A model generated the notes under the pieces. The model ran no database searches. It was not told where the DNA came from and saw only the letters and a program-made list of their open reading frames with translations. Positions 1-6,300 of a DNA stretch of 10,552 nt are shown here, piece by piece; the stretch's first letter is position 1, and each line of letters opens with the position of its first letter. Source of the stretch: Lautropia sp. (lineage in GTDB: Bacteria; Pseudomonadota; Gammaproteobacteria; Burkholderiales; Burkholderiaceae_E); contig JACCRJ010000598.1 of the NCBI GenBank assembly GCA_013813615.1, positions 1-10,552 on the forward strand. The letters are read 5' to 3'. The position numbers and the translations under genes were made by a program.

Positions 1-1
1 G

Positions 2-2056
2 GCCCGCGGCGAGCGGCTGCTGCGCGATAGCCTCGGTCTTCACACGCTGCATTCCACCGAAATTACCGACGTTCCCGCTGCGGTCGGTGCGGTCGGCGCG
101 CTGCTCGACTACCTGGCGCTGACCCTCGGGCAGCCGTTTCTGCACCTGCAGCCGATCAGGCGCCTGCGCCGCGATGCGGTGATCGCGATCGACCCGGTGG
201 CGCGCCGCAACCTCGAGTTGATCAAACCGCTGCAGGAAGAGCGCGGGGCGACGCTGCTGTCCCGTGTGGACCAATGCGCAACCGCAGCCGGCAGCCGGAT
301 GCTGCGCCAGTGGCTTCTTGCGCCGCTGCAGGATCGCAGCGAGGTGCAAGCCCGGCAGGACCTGGTGGAATGCCTGATGACACACCGGCTGACGCAGCCG
401 ATCGGCCGGCTTCTCGGCGGTTGCGCGGATATCGAGCGGATCGCCACCCGCATTGCGCTGGGCAGCGCCCGGCCTCGGGAACTGGTGGCGCTGAAGGATG
501 CACTGCCGGTGCTGTCTCAGTGCGTCGAGCTGCTCCGACGTTCGGCTTCACTCGCCGCAACCGTCGCCGGCAGCCTCCTGCCGTCGGCGCGCCTCGACGC
601 TCTCGCTGCGGCAGCAGCCGTCGACCCATCCATCGGCGCGATGCTGAGCGAAGCGCTGGCGGAGGACCCGCCCGCGCTGGTGCGCGACGGCCAGGTTATC
701 CGCAGCGGTTTCGACAGCACGCTCGACGAGTTGCGCGCAGTCGATCGAGATTGCGACAGCTTTCTCGCGCAGATGGAGCTGCGCGAGCGCGAGCGCACCG
801 GCATCGCGGGGCTCAAGGTCGGCTACAACAGCGTGCATGGCTTCTTCATCGAGGTAGGCCGCGCGCAGGCCGACAAGGTGCCGGCGGACTACCGGCGCAG
901 GCAGACGCTGAAAGGCACCGAGCGCTACATCACCGCGGAATTGAAGGCTTTCGAGGATAAGGCACTTTCCGCCCGTGAGCGCGCCCTGGTGCGCGAGAAG
1001 GCGCTCTACGAGCAGCTGCTGCAGATGCTGGTGCCGCATATCCCCGACCTGCAGCAGTTGGCGCGAGCCATCGCCGCGCTCGACTGCTGCCACGCGCTGG
1101 CGGTGGTAGCCGAGCAGTCCCGGTGGACCCGTCCTGCGCTGCGGGATGCGCCTGGAATCCACATCAAGGGCGGCCGCCATCCGGTGGTGGAAAAGGTGGT
1201 GGAGCGCTTCATCGCCAACGATTGCGAGATGGATCCGGAGCGCCGGCTGCTGGTGATTACCGGCCCCAACATGGGCGGCAAGTCCACCTACATGCGCCAG
1301 ATCGCGCTGATCGCGATCCTTGCCTGGTGCGGCAGCTTCGTGCCGGCTGAGGCCTGCGCCGTCGGGCCGATCGACCGGATCTTCACCCGCATCGGCGCTT
1401 CCGACGATCTTGCCGGCGGTCGGTCGACCTTCATGGTGGAAATGACCGAAGCCGCGGTCATCGTCAACGCGGCGACCGAGCGTTCGCTGGTGCTGGTCGA
1501 CGAGATCGGCCGGGGCACGTCCACGTTCGACGGCCTTGCCCTTGCCCATGCCATCGCATTTCATCTGCTCGAGACCAGCCGTTCGCTGACGCTGTTCGCG
1601 ACGCACTACTTCGAACTGACAACGCTGGCCACCCAATCGCTGGCCGCAGTAAACCTGCACCTGGCAGCGGCCGAGCATGCGGGCGGCATCGTCTTCCTGC
1701 ACCAGGTCCGGCAGGGACCGGCGAGCCAGAGCTACGGCCTGCAGGTAGCAAGGCTCGCCGGCCTGCCTGCCAACCTCCTGAAGCATGCGCGCCGGACGCT
1801 GCAGGCACTCGAGCAGGCAGCGGCAGCCCAGCAGCCGCAGATGGACCTCTTTTCTTCGCCGCCGGCAAGCGAGCCGGAGACGGCCAGCGCAGACGTGTCG
1901 CCGGCGCAATCGCAGGCAGCCGCGGAATCCCGATCAGCGCTGCAGAAAATCGCCGACGAACTGCACTCGATGGCGGTGGATGAACTGACGCCCCGGTATG
2001 CGCTGGAGCGGATCTACCACTGGCGCGCCCTGGTGCAAGGCGGCGACCCGCAATGA
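2..2056 (+). CDS. mutS: DNA mismatch repair protein MutS (5' end outside window)
   Basis: MutS binds base mismatches and small loops and, using ATP, recruits MutL to begin strand repair. The reading frame is open from base 2, leaving 684 residues. By alignment with the 853-residue E. coli protein from memory, about 193 N-terminal residues (the mismatch-binding domain with its Phe-x-Glu wedge and part of the connector) lie upstream. Visible parts: rest of the connector (about 1-73), core/lever and clamp (about 74-374), and ATPase domain. The Walker A motif GPNMGGKST is at residues 421-429 (bases 1262-1288). The Walker B Asp-Glu is in LVLVDEIGRGTS (D500/E501, base 1499), followed by the conserved FATHYFEL segment. 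QMDLF at residues 613-617 matches the beta-clamp-binding motif of MutS. The end (LTPRYALERIYHW...) matches the C-terminal tetramerisation helix segment. All ATPase residues are intact, so it should be functional. The stop overlaps the next start (ATGA). Confidence 0.97.
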   Translation, partial: ARGERLLRDSLGLHTLHSTEITDVPAAVGAVGALLDYLALTLGQPFLHLQPIRRLRRDAVIAIDPVARRNLELIKPLQEERGATLLSRVDQCATAAGSRMLRQWLLAPLQDRSEVQARQDLVECLMTHRLTQPIGRLLGGCADIERIATRIALGSARPRELVALKDALPVLSQCVELLRRSASLAATVAGSLLPSARLDALAAAAAVDPSIGAMLSEALAEDPPALVRDGQVIRSGFDSTLDELRAVDRDCDSFLAQMELRERERTGIAGLKVGYNSVHGFFIEVGRAQADKVPADYRRRQTLKGTERYITAELKAFEDKALSARERALVREKALYEQLLQMLVPHIPDLQQLARAIAALDCCHALAVVAEQSRWTRPALRDAPGIHIKGGRHPVVEKVVERFIANDCEMDPERRLLVITGPNMGGKSTYMRQIALIAILAWCGSFVPAEACAVGPIDRIFTRIGASDDLAGGRSTFMVEMTEAAVIVNAATERSLVLVDEIGRGTSTFDGLALAHAIAFHLLETSRSLTLFATHYFELTTLATQSLAAVNLHLAAAEHAGGIVFLHQVRQGPASQSYGLQVARLAGLPANLLKHARRTLQALEQAAAAQQPQMDLFSSPPASEPETASADVSPAQSQAAAESRSALQKIADELHSMAVDELTPRYALERIYHWRALVQGGDPQ

Positions 2057-3177
2057 CTGCAGGCCGCAAGACGGGTGAAACACCGCCTCTTGCGCAGCGC
2101 CGGTTGCTGCTCAAGCGGGGCGCCGCCGGATCGGGTGCGCTGACGGCCGCGGCGATGGGATTCGCCGCGCTGCCGCCGGTGAAGCAGGCGCAGGTGGCGG
2201 AGCCCCGAGTGGCGCAGTCCGACGCAATCGCGGCTGCCCCGCCGGCCCGCCCGCACGATGAGCCCTTCTGGTTCGGCTTCATCGGCGACACGCCCTATTC
2301 GCGGCAGGAGGAAGGCTCGCTTCGTCAGATACTGACCGCCATGTCGGCCGAGCCGCTCGAGTTCGTGCTCCATGTCGGCGACATCAAAAGCCGGACGGAA
2401 AGCTGCGGCGACGACCTGCTGTCCGCGCGGCTGGACCTGCTCGACCACTGCCCGCATCCGCTGGTGCTCACTCCGGGTGACAACGACTGGACCGACTGCA
2501 CAGACACCGCCTTGAACTGGCCGGCGGACCGGGATCTGCGTCGGCTGGAGCGGCTGCAGTGGCTGCGCCTGCATGCTTACCGGCACCCGCAGTCGCTGGG
2601 TCGGCGCAGGATGAGCCTGCAGCAGCAGAGTCGCGACTGGCCGACGGCGCTGCAGGGCGTCACCGAGGATCGGCCGCGTCTGCCGGAGAACCTTCGCTGG
2701 CGCGTCGGATCGCTGCAGTTCTGCACGCTGCATGTCGTCGGCAGCAACAACGCGCCCCGCCGGGCGCCGGCGCTGGAGCAGGCATGGCTGCTGCGCCAGG
2801 AAGCCAACGGCGACTGGCTCAACGGCACGGTCGAGCTGGCGCTTCGTGAGAAGGCGAAGGGGCTGGTGATCGCCCTGCACGCCAACATGCGTTTCGAGTA
2901 CGGCCGCAGCGACGGCTGGGAGCGTATGCGGCAACTCGTGATCGCGGCCGCCGTGGCGTTCGACGGTCCCGTGCTTCTGCTGCATGGGGACACCCACCAC
3001 TTTCGCAGCGACCTGCTGCTGCATTCGCACGGGCTCGCGAACTTGCGGCGCGTCGAATGTTTCGGATCACCCTTCTCCGCCTCCTGGGTGCAGATCCGCT
3101 GGGAGCCGTCGCTGGCACGCACCGGTGCCGTCGCCGAATCCGACCCGTTCCAGGTTGCGACGCGAGCCCTGCCATGA
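2053..3177 (+). CDS. Calcineurin-like metallophosphoesterase, probably Tat-exported
   Basis: A 374-residue protein with a calcineurin-like (binuclear metal) phosphoesterase pattern; substrate unknown. The N-terminus reads AQRRLLLKRG (R16-R17), close to the twin-arginine consensus. A moderately hydrophobic Ala/Gly-rich stretch (about 23-42) and a low-complexity spacer to residue 70 follow, so export by Tat to the periplasm is inferred. Metal-site motifs: FIGDTPYS (D79), HVGDIKS (D110), TPGDNDWTDC (N144/D145), ALHAN (H276) and LLHGDTHH (H311-H316). The first motif has Asp-x-Pro where classical members have Asp-x-His, so one metal ligand may differ. Cys118, Cys133 and Cys149 could form a disulfide in the periplasm. 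The start ATG overlaps the mutS stop by four bases. An AAGG lies 12 bases upstream, rather far, so translational coupling to mutS is likely. The family is confident; enzymatic role and export are inference. Confidence 0.85.
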   Translation: MTAGRKTGETPPLAQRRLLLKRGAAGSGALTAAAMGFAALPPVKQAQVAEPRVAQSDAIAAAPPARPHDEPFWFGFIGDTPYSRQEEGSLRQILTAMSAEPLEFVLHVGDIKSRTESCGDDLLSARLDLLDHCPHPLVLTPGDNDWTDCTDTALNWPADRDLRRLERLQWLRLHAYRHPQSLGRRRMSLQQQSRDWPTALQGVTEDRPRLPENLRWRVGSLQFCTLHVVGSNNAPRRAPALEQAWLLRQEANGDWLNGTVELALREKAKGLVIALHANMRFEYGRSDGWERMRQLVIAAAVAFDGPVLLLHGDTHHFRSDLLLHSHGLANLRRVECFGSPFSASWVQIRWEPSLARTGAVAESDPFQVATRALP

Positions 3178-4505
3178 GAACCGCCCAAGGCGCGGCGAAG
3201 GTGTCGCCGGATCGGGAGCCGCGTCTTGGAAAGCTGACCATCCGGCAGTTCCTCAGGCGGCACTGGCAGCGGCAGCCGCTCCTGATGCGCCAGGTGTGGC
3301 CGGGGCTGCTTGGCTCCACCGATGCGTCCCCGATTGCTCTCTCACCGCGCGAACTCTTTGCGCTGGCGCGCGACCCGGACGTGGAGAGCCGGCTGGTGCT
3401 GGCGCCCGGCGGCGGGGCAACCACAGCGGCCGGCCGGCCCGGGACAGGCCCGACGACAGCGACACCGCCACGATCATCTGCCGGCTGGAGACTGCACCAG
3501 GGTCCGTTCAGCCGCCTGCCGCCGCGGCGGCAGGCGGGCTGGAGTCTCCTGGTGCAGGGGGTCGACCTGCATCTTCCGGCAGCGCGGGGATTGATGGATC
3601 TCTTCCGGTTCATACCGGATGCGCGTCTCGACGACCTGATGATCAGCTTCGCCACCGACGGTGGCGGCGTCGGTCCCCACGTCGATTCGTACGACGTGTT
3701 CCTGCTGCAGATCGCCGGCCGGCGGCGCTGGCAGGTTGCGGCGCCTGCCCCCGCCACGCTCGTGGCGGATGCGCCGCTCAGGATTCTCGCGAACTTCGCG
3801 CCGCAACAGACCTGGCTGCTCGAGCCGGGCGACATGCTCTACCTGCCCCCCGGATGGGGACACGACGGAACCGCCGTCGGCGATTGCCTGACCTGCTCGA
3901 TCGGCTTTCGCTCGCCGTCGATGGCCGAACTGCGCCGGGCCTTCTTCGGCTTCCTGGCGGACGACGAGTCGCTGGCGTCCCCGCCAGCCGTCGGCGCCAT
4001 GCGTCGCTATCGCGACAATACGGTTCAACCGGCGGCGCATCCGGCGGAGATCCCCGCCGACATGGCCACGACGCTGGCGCGGTGGCTGCGCGGATACCGG
4101 CCGCCGACGCCCCTGATCGAACGCTTCATCGGCTGCTACCTGACTGAACCGAAGCCGACGGTCTGGTTCGACGCACCGCAGGAAGCAGTGCCGATGGGCG
4201 CGCGGTCGCCCCTTGGCGCGGCTTCGCTCGACGGCACCCCGCTGGCGCTCGACCGCCGGACCCGGATGCTCTATCGTCGCAACGCCTTCTACATCAACGG
4301 AGAGGCGCTCGAAGTGCCGGACGGCATCACGTCGTGCTCGACCGATGCTCCAGCAGCCCGGTCGGTGCGAAGGCTGCTTAGAATCCTCGCCGATCAGCGC
4401 GGGCTGGACGCCGTTCAGACCGCAAAGGCCTTACGGCAACCCTGGCTTCGCGATAGGATCGACGAATGGCTGGCTACCGGATGGCTTAGGCGTGCAGGCT
4501 CCTGA
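3174..4505 (+). CDS. roxA: Cupin/JmjC-type 2-oxoglutarate oxygenase, RoxA (YcfD) family
   Basis: A 443-residue Fe(II)/2-oxoglutarate oxygenase of the cupin-4 family. The E. coli relative hydroxylates an arginine of ribosomal protein L16; the same substrate here is inference. N-terminal segment RRHWQRQPLLMRQ resembles the family's WQK(R)P entry. GPF..., WSLLVQGVDLH and DDLMISFATDGGGVGPHVDSYDVFLLQ follow. The iron-binding triad is H169 and D171 (HVD) plus H230 in the LPPGWGHDGTA segment. GRRRW follows the first motif, as in the family. A winged-helix-like C-terminus completes it. It is longer than E. coli YcfD (about 373 residues). Part of the excess is a 29-residue Gly/Ala/Pro/Thr-rich link at residues 76-104 (bases 3399-3485) where E. 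coli has about six residues. ATG 3174 is chosen because it overlaps the phosphoesterase stop (ATGA). No Shine-Dalgarno is visible, so coupled translation is likely. The frame is open further upstream, but that part lies inside the preceding gene. Confidence 0.86.
   Translation: MRTAQGAAKVSPDREPRLGKLTIRQFLRRHWQRQPLLMRQVWPGLLGSTDASPIALSPRELFALARDPDVESRLVLAPGGGATTAAGRPGTGPTTATPPRSSAGWRLHQGPFSRLPPRRQAGWSLLVQGVDLHLPAARGLMDLFRFIPDARLDDLMISFATDGGGVGPHVDSYDVFLLQIAGRRRWQVAAPAPATLVADAPLRILANFAPQQTWLLEPGDMLYLPPGWGHDGTAVGDCLTCSIGFRSPSMAELRRAFFGFLADDESLASPPAVGAMRRYRDNTVQPAAHPAEIPADMATTLARWLRGYRPPTPLIERFIGCYLTEPKPTVWFDAPQEAVPMGARSPLGAASLDGTPLALDRRTRMLYRRNAFYINGEALEVPDGITSCSTDAPAARSVRRLLRILADQRGLDAVQTAKALRQPWLRDRIDEWLATGWLRRAGS
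3512..3537. repeat. Perfect 26-bp GC palindrome inside the oxygenase gene
   Basis: Two 13-base arms meet with no spacer; the centre is CCGCGG, between bases 3524 and 3525. Every base pairs from 3512/3537 inward, and the symmetry breaks at 3511/3538. It encodes the loop residues RLPPRRQAG between the conserved GPF and WSLLVQ segments, and that loop has the same length as in E. coli YcfD. In single strands it would form a very stable hairpin. Confidence 0.9.
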
Positions 4506-4971
4506 ATCGCGGCTGTTCTCGCTTCGCAGCGAATTTCACCAGTCGGTGCTGGAAGTGCTGAACCGTTCCCGGCATACGTTGGCGCTGCGCGCCAAGGACT
4601 TCTCCGACTGGCCGCTCGAGACACCCCAGGCGTACGAGCAATTCTCGCGGTTGCTGAGGGAGCCGGGCGCCAGCCTGCGCCTGGTTGTCCACTCAACCGA
4701 CTGGCTTGAAAAGCACGGCGCGCGGTTCGCGCAGTTGCGCCGGCATTTCGCCGGCCGCATCGAATGCCGCCTGGCGCCGGCGACCATCGCCCCGGGCGAG
4801 GGCTTGTTGATCGGCGACCGGATCCACCTGCTTCGCCGCGCCCATTACGACGCCTTCCGCGGACGCCTGATGCTCGCGATGCCCGAGCAGGTCGATCCGT
4901 GGTGGCGCAAGTACGAATCGTTGTGGCAGGAATCCAGCCCCTGCCTGGCCGCCACGACCACCGGCCTTTGA
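4492..4971 (+). CDS. Small conserved protein, DUF7931-like
   Basis: A 159-residue soluble protein with no signal peptide or membrane segment. It starts SRLFSLRSEFHQSVLEVLNRS, continues with a strand-like LRLVVHSTDWLEKHG and GEGLLIGDRIHLLRR, and ends VDPWWRKYESLWQES. The alternation of helices and short hydrophobic strands, the LLIGD strand and the Trp-rich end recall DUF7931, a small domain I remember from proteobacteria that is thought to be distantly like phospholipase D. This assignment is from memory, and no HKD catalytic motif is present, so catalysis by a PLD mechanism is unlikely. GTG 4492 is chosen as the in-frame start closest to where the protein-like sequence begins. It overlaps the end of the oxygenase gene by 14 bases, and no ATG in this frame is near. 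No convincing ribosome-binding site is seen, so coupling to the upstream gene is likely. Function unknown. Confidence 0.72.
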   Translation: MQAPESRLFSLRSEFHQSVLEVLNRSRHTLALRAKDFSDWPLETPQAYEQFSRLLREPGASLRLVVHSTDWLEKHGARFAQLRRHFAGRIECRLAPATIAPGEGLLIGDRIHLLRRAHYDAFRGRLMLAMPEQVDPWWRKYESLWQESSPCLAATTTGL

Positions 4972-5006
4972 CCCGTGCAGCCGCCGCGGGCCGTCAACCC
5001 GGGTGG

Positions 5007-5012
5007 TAAAAT
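5007..5012 (+). promoter_or_regulatory. Possible -10 element (TAAAAT) for the lipoprotein gene
   Basis: TAAAAT, preceded by GG, lies in the 62-base gap after the DUF7931-like gene and 21 bases before the lipoprotein start. It is an AT-rich island in GC-rich sequence. No recognisable -35 hexamer lies 16-18 bases upstream, so support rests on the hexamer and its position alone. Confidence 0.28.
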
Positions 5013-5015
5013 CGA

Positions 5016-5030
5016 GGTCTTCCAAAGACC
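5016..5030 (+). other. Short hairpin just upstream of the lipoprotein start
   Basis: GGTCTT (5016-5021) and AAGACC (5025-5030) are perfect inverted repeats around a 3-base loop, CCA. In mRNA this is a 6-bp stem ending three bases before ATG 5034 and nine bases before the alternative ATG 5040. It could limit ribosome access or protect the 5' end. It lacks a U-tract and precedes a gene, so it is not a terminator. Confidence 0.45.
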
Positions 5031-5033
5031 GAG

Positions 5034-5507
5034 ATGCCCATGTCTTCAGCGCATTCATTGCCATCGATCCGTCCCGTCCCGCTACTGCTCGCTACCTTGA
5101 TCGCCCTGTCGATTGCCGGCTGCGAGCGCAAGGACAAGGTACCTGCGCCAAAGACGGAATCCTCGACCCGGAATTCCGTCGATGCAGCCAGGGAAGCAAC
5201 CGTCAAAGCCGTTGCGGCAGCCCGTGAAGCCGCGATGAAATCCGGCGAAGCCGCCAAGGACGTCACTACGCAGGCAGTCGATGCCGCCCGGGATGCAGCG
5301 TCGCGCGCCGTGCAAACCGCACGCGACGCATCCGGGCCGGCGGTCGAGAAGACCAAGGAACTGGCAGGCAAGGCGGCTGAGGTCACCAAGCAAACCGCCG
5401 CCAGGGTATCCGACGCCACCAGCGACGCGGCAGCCGATGCGAAGGAAGCCGCAGCACGCGCGGTGGCGGCGGCCAAGGCCGCCACCGGCAGCGCCACTCA
5501 GCAATAG
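5034..5507 (+). CDS. Ala/Lys-rich helical lipoprotein of unknown function
   Basis: A 157-residue protein with a lipoprotein signal peptide. A positively charged start and hydrophobic LLLATLIALS lead to the lipobox IAGC, with Cys30 the predicted lipidated residue. Glu at +2 is compatible with sorting to the outer membrane. The mature part (about 50-157) is almost all Ala, Lys, Glu, Asp, Thr and Arg in short repeated units of the type AAREA, AARDA, AAKDV and AAKAA. Such sequence forms long amphipathic helices, like LEA-type, apolipoprotein-like or YtxH-like proteins. No enzymatic motif is present. The start may be ATG 5034 or ATG 5040; the GAG at 5031-5033 is better spaced for 5040. The gene seems to be transcribed alone, after a gap from the mutS chain, and ends 16 bases before a convergent gene. 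A structural or stress-protective envelope role is a guess. Confidence 0.78.
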   Translation: MPMSSAHSLPSIRPVPLLLATLIALSIAGCERKDKVPAPKTESSTRNSVDAAREATVKAVAAAREAAMKSGEAAKDVTTQAVDAARDAASRAVQTARDASGPAVEKTKELAGKAAEVTKQTAARVSDATSDAAADAKEAAARAVAAAKAATGSATQQ

Positions 5508-5523
5508 CCGGCGCGCGACCCGC

Positions 5524-6297
5524 TCAGGCCCGCAGCCAGGCCGACCCGAGATCCTGGTCCGCTACCGGGATCACCTCCGGCGCGCAGTTCATCACCGCCG
5601 CAAGCGCAAGCCGCGCCAGCTCGGCCCGGTTGTTGTGACGGCTCAGGTGAGCCGCCACCACGGTGTGCAGGCGACAGCGATCGAGCGAGGCAAGGATGGC
5701 TGCCGCCGCCTGGTTCTCGAGGTGGCCGTAGTCGCCGCCGATGCGTCGCTTCAGTGCCGGCGGGTAGTGGCCGTCGGCCAGCATCGACCGGTCATGGTTG
5801 GCTTCCAGCACCAGCGCACTGACGCCTGCCAGAGCGCCGATCACATGCGGCGTCGAGCGCCCGATGTCCGTCAGCAGGCCCAGCCGCGAAGCGGTATCCT
5901 CGAAGATGTACTGCACCGGTTCGCGCGCATCATGCGGCACCGCAAACGGCGTGACGCCAAGGCCGTGGATCTCGATGGGCTGGTCGGGCCAGATCAGCCG
6001 GCAGACCTGCTCGTCGAAGGTGGGCAGGCGCCGCGATCCTTCGCGGGTGCCGTAGGTGAGATAGACCGGCACGGCCGCTGCGACGGCCAGCTTGAAGACG
6101 CCACCGACATGGTCGGAATGCTCGTGGGTGACCAGGATGGCGCGCAGCCCGCTCAGTTCGAGCTGCAGCCGGGCAAGGCGGCGGGCGACCTCCTTCAGGG
6201 CGAATCCGCAATCGACCAGCAGGAAACCTTCATCCTCCGGCAGTTCGACGACGAGGGAATTGCCTTCGCTGCCGCTTCCCAGGCTTGCGAATCGCAC
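5524..6297 (-). CDS. MBL-fold metallo-hydrolase, YycJ/WalJ family
   Basis: A 257-residue cytoplasmic metallo-beta-lactamase-fold protein. It begins RFASLGSGSEGNSLVVE, typical of the YycJ/WalJ family, whose N-terminal strand carries SGS.GN. The metal-binding motif THEHSDHVGG gives H58, H60, D62 and H63. Further candidate ligands are VPHDA, LLTDIG and the late GHLENQ and AHLSRHNN histidines. The Bacillus relatives are reported, as far as I recall, to be 5'-3' DNA exonucleases linked to cell-wall control and DNA repair. Nuclease activity here is therefore inferred. The start is GTG (6297-6295), three bases after the bamC stop. No other start fits the conserved N-terminus, and no strong Shine-Dalgarno is seen, so it probably depends on coupling to bamC. 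It is the last gene of the dapA-bamC transcript and ends 16 bases from a convergent gene. Length and motifs are complete. Confidence 0.9.
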   Translation of the reverse strand: MRFASLGSGSEGNSLVVELPEDEGFLLVDCGFALKEVARRLARLQLELSGLRAILVTHEHSDHVGGVFKLAVAAAVPVYLTYGTREGSRRLPTFDEQVCRLIWPDQPIEIHGLGVTPFAVPHDAREPVQYIFEDTASRLGLLTDIGRSTPHVIGALAGVSALVLEANHDRSMLADGHYPPALKRRIGGDYGHLENQAAAAILASLDRCRLHTVVAAHLSRHNNRAELARLALAAVMNCAPEVIPVADQDLGSAWLRA

Positions 6298-6300
6298 CGG

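Noticed and set aside
548..1909. 453-codon frame opposite mutS
   Set aside because: Antisense of mutS codons with strong bias; no domain pattern and no plausible ribosome site.
2014..3030. 338-codon frame opposite the phosphoesterase
   Set aside because: Compositional shadow; the phosphoesterase metal motifs lie on the + strand.
4213..4491. Longer N-terminus for the DUF7931-like protein starting at 4213
   Set aside because: This stretch encodes the conserved C-terminus of the oxygenase in another frame; the extension is Arg/Ser-rich and not protein-like.
4943..4969. Possible terminator (GGCCG...CGGCC followed by TTT) at the end of the mutS chain
   Set aside because: The stem is only five pairs with a ten-base loop, it lies inside the coding end, and only three T's follow.
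5150..5500. Tandem DNA repeat in the lipoprotein gene
   Set aside because: The repetition is at the amino-acid composition level; the codons vary, and no exact DNA unit repeats in tandem.
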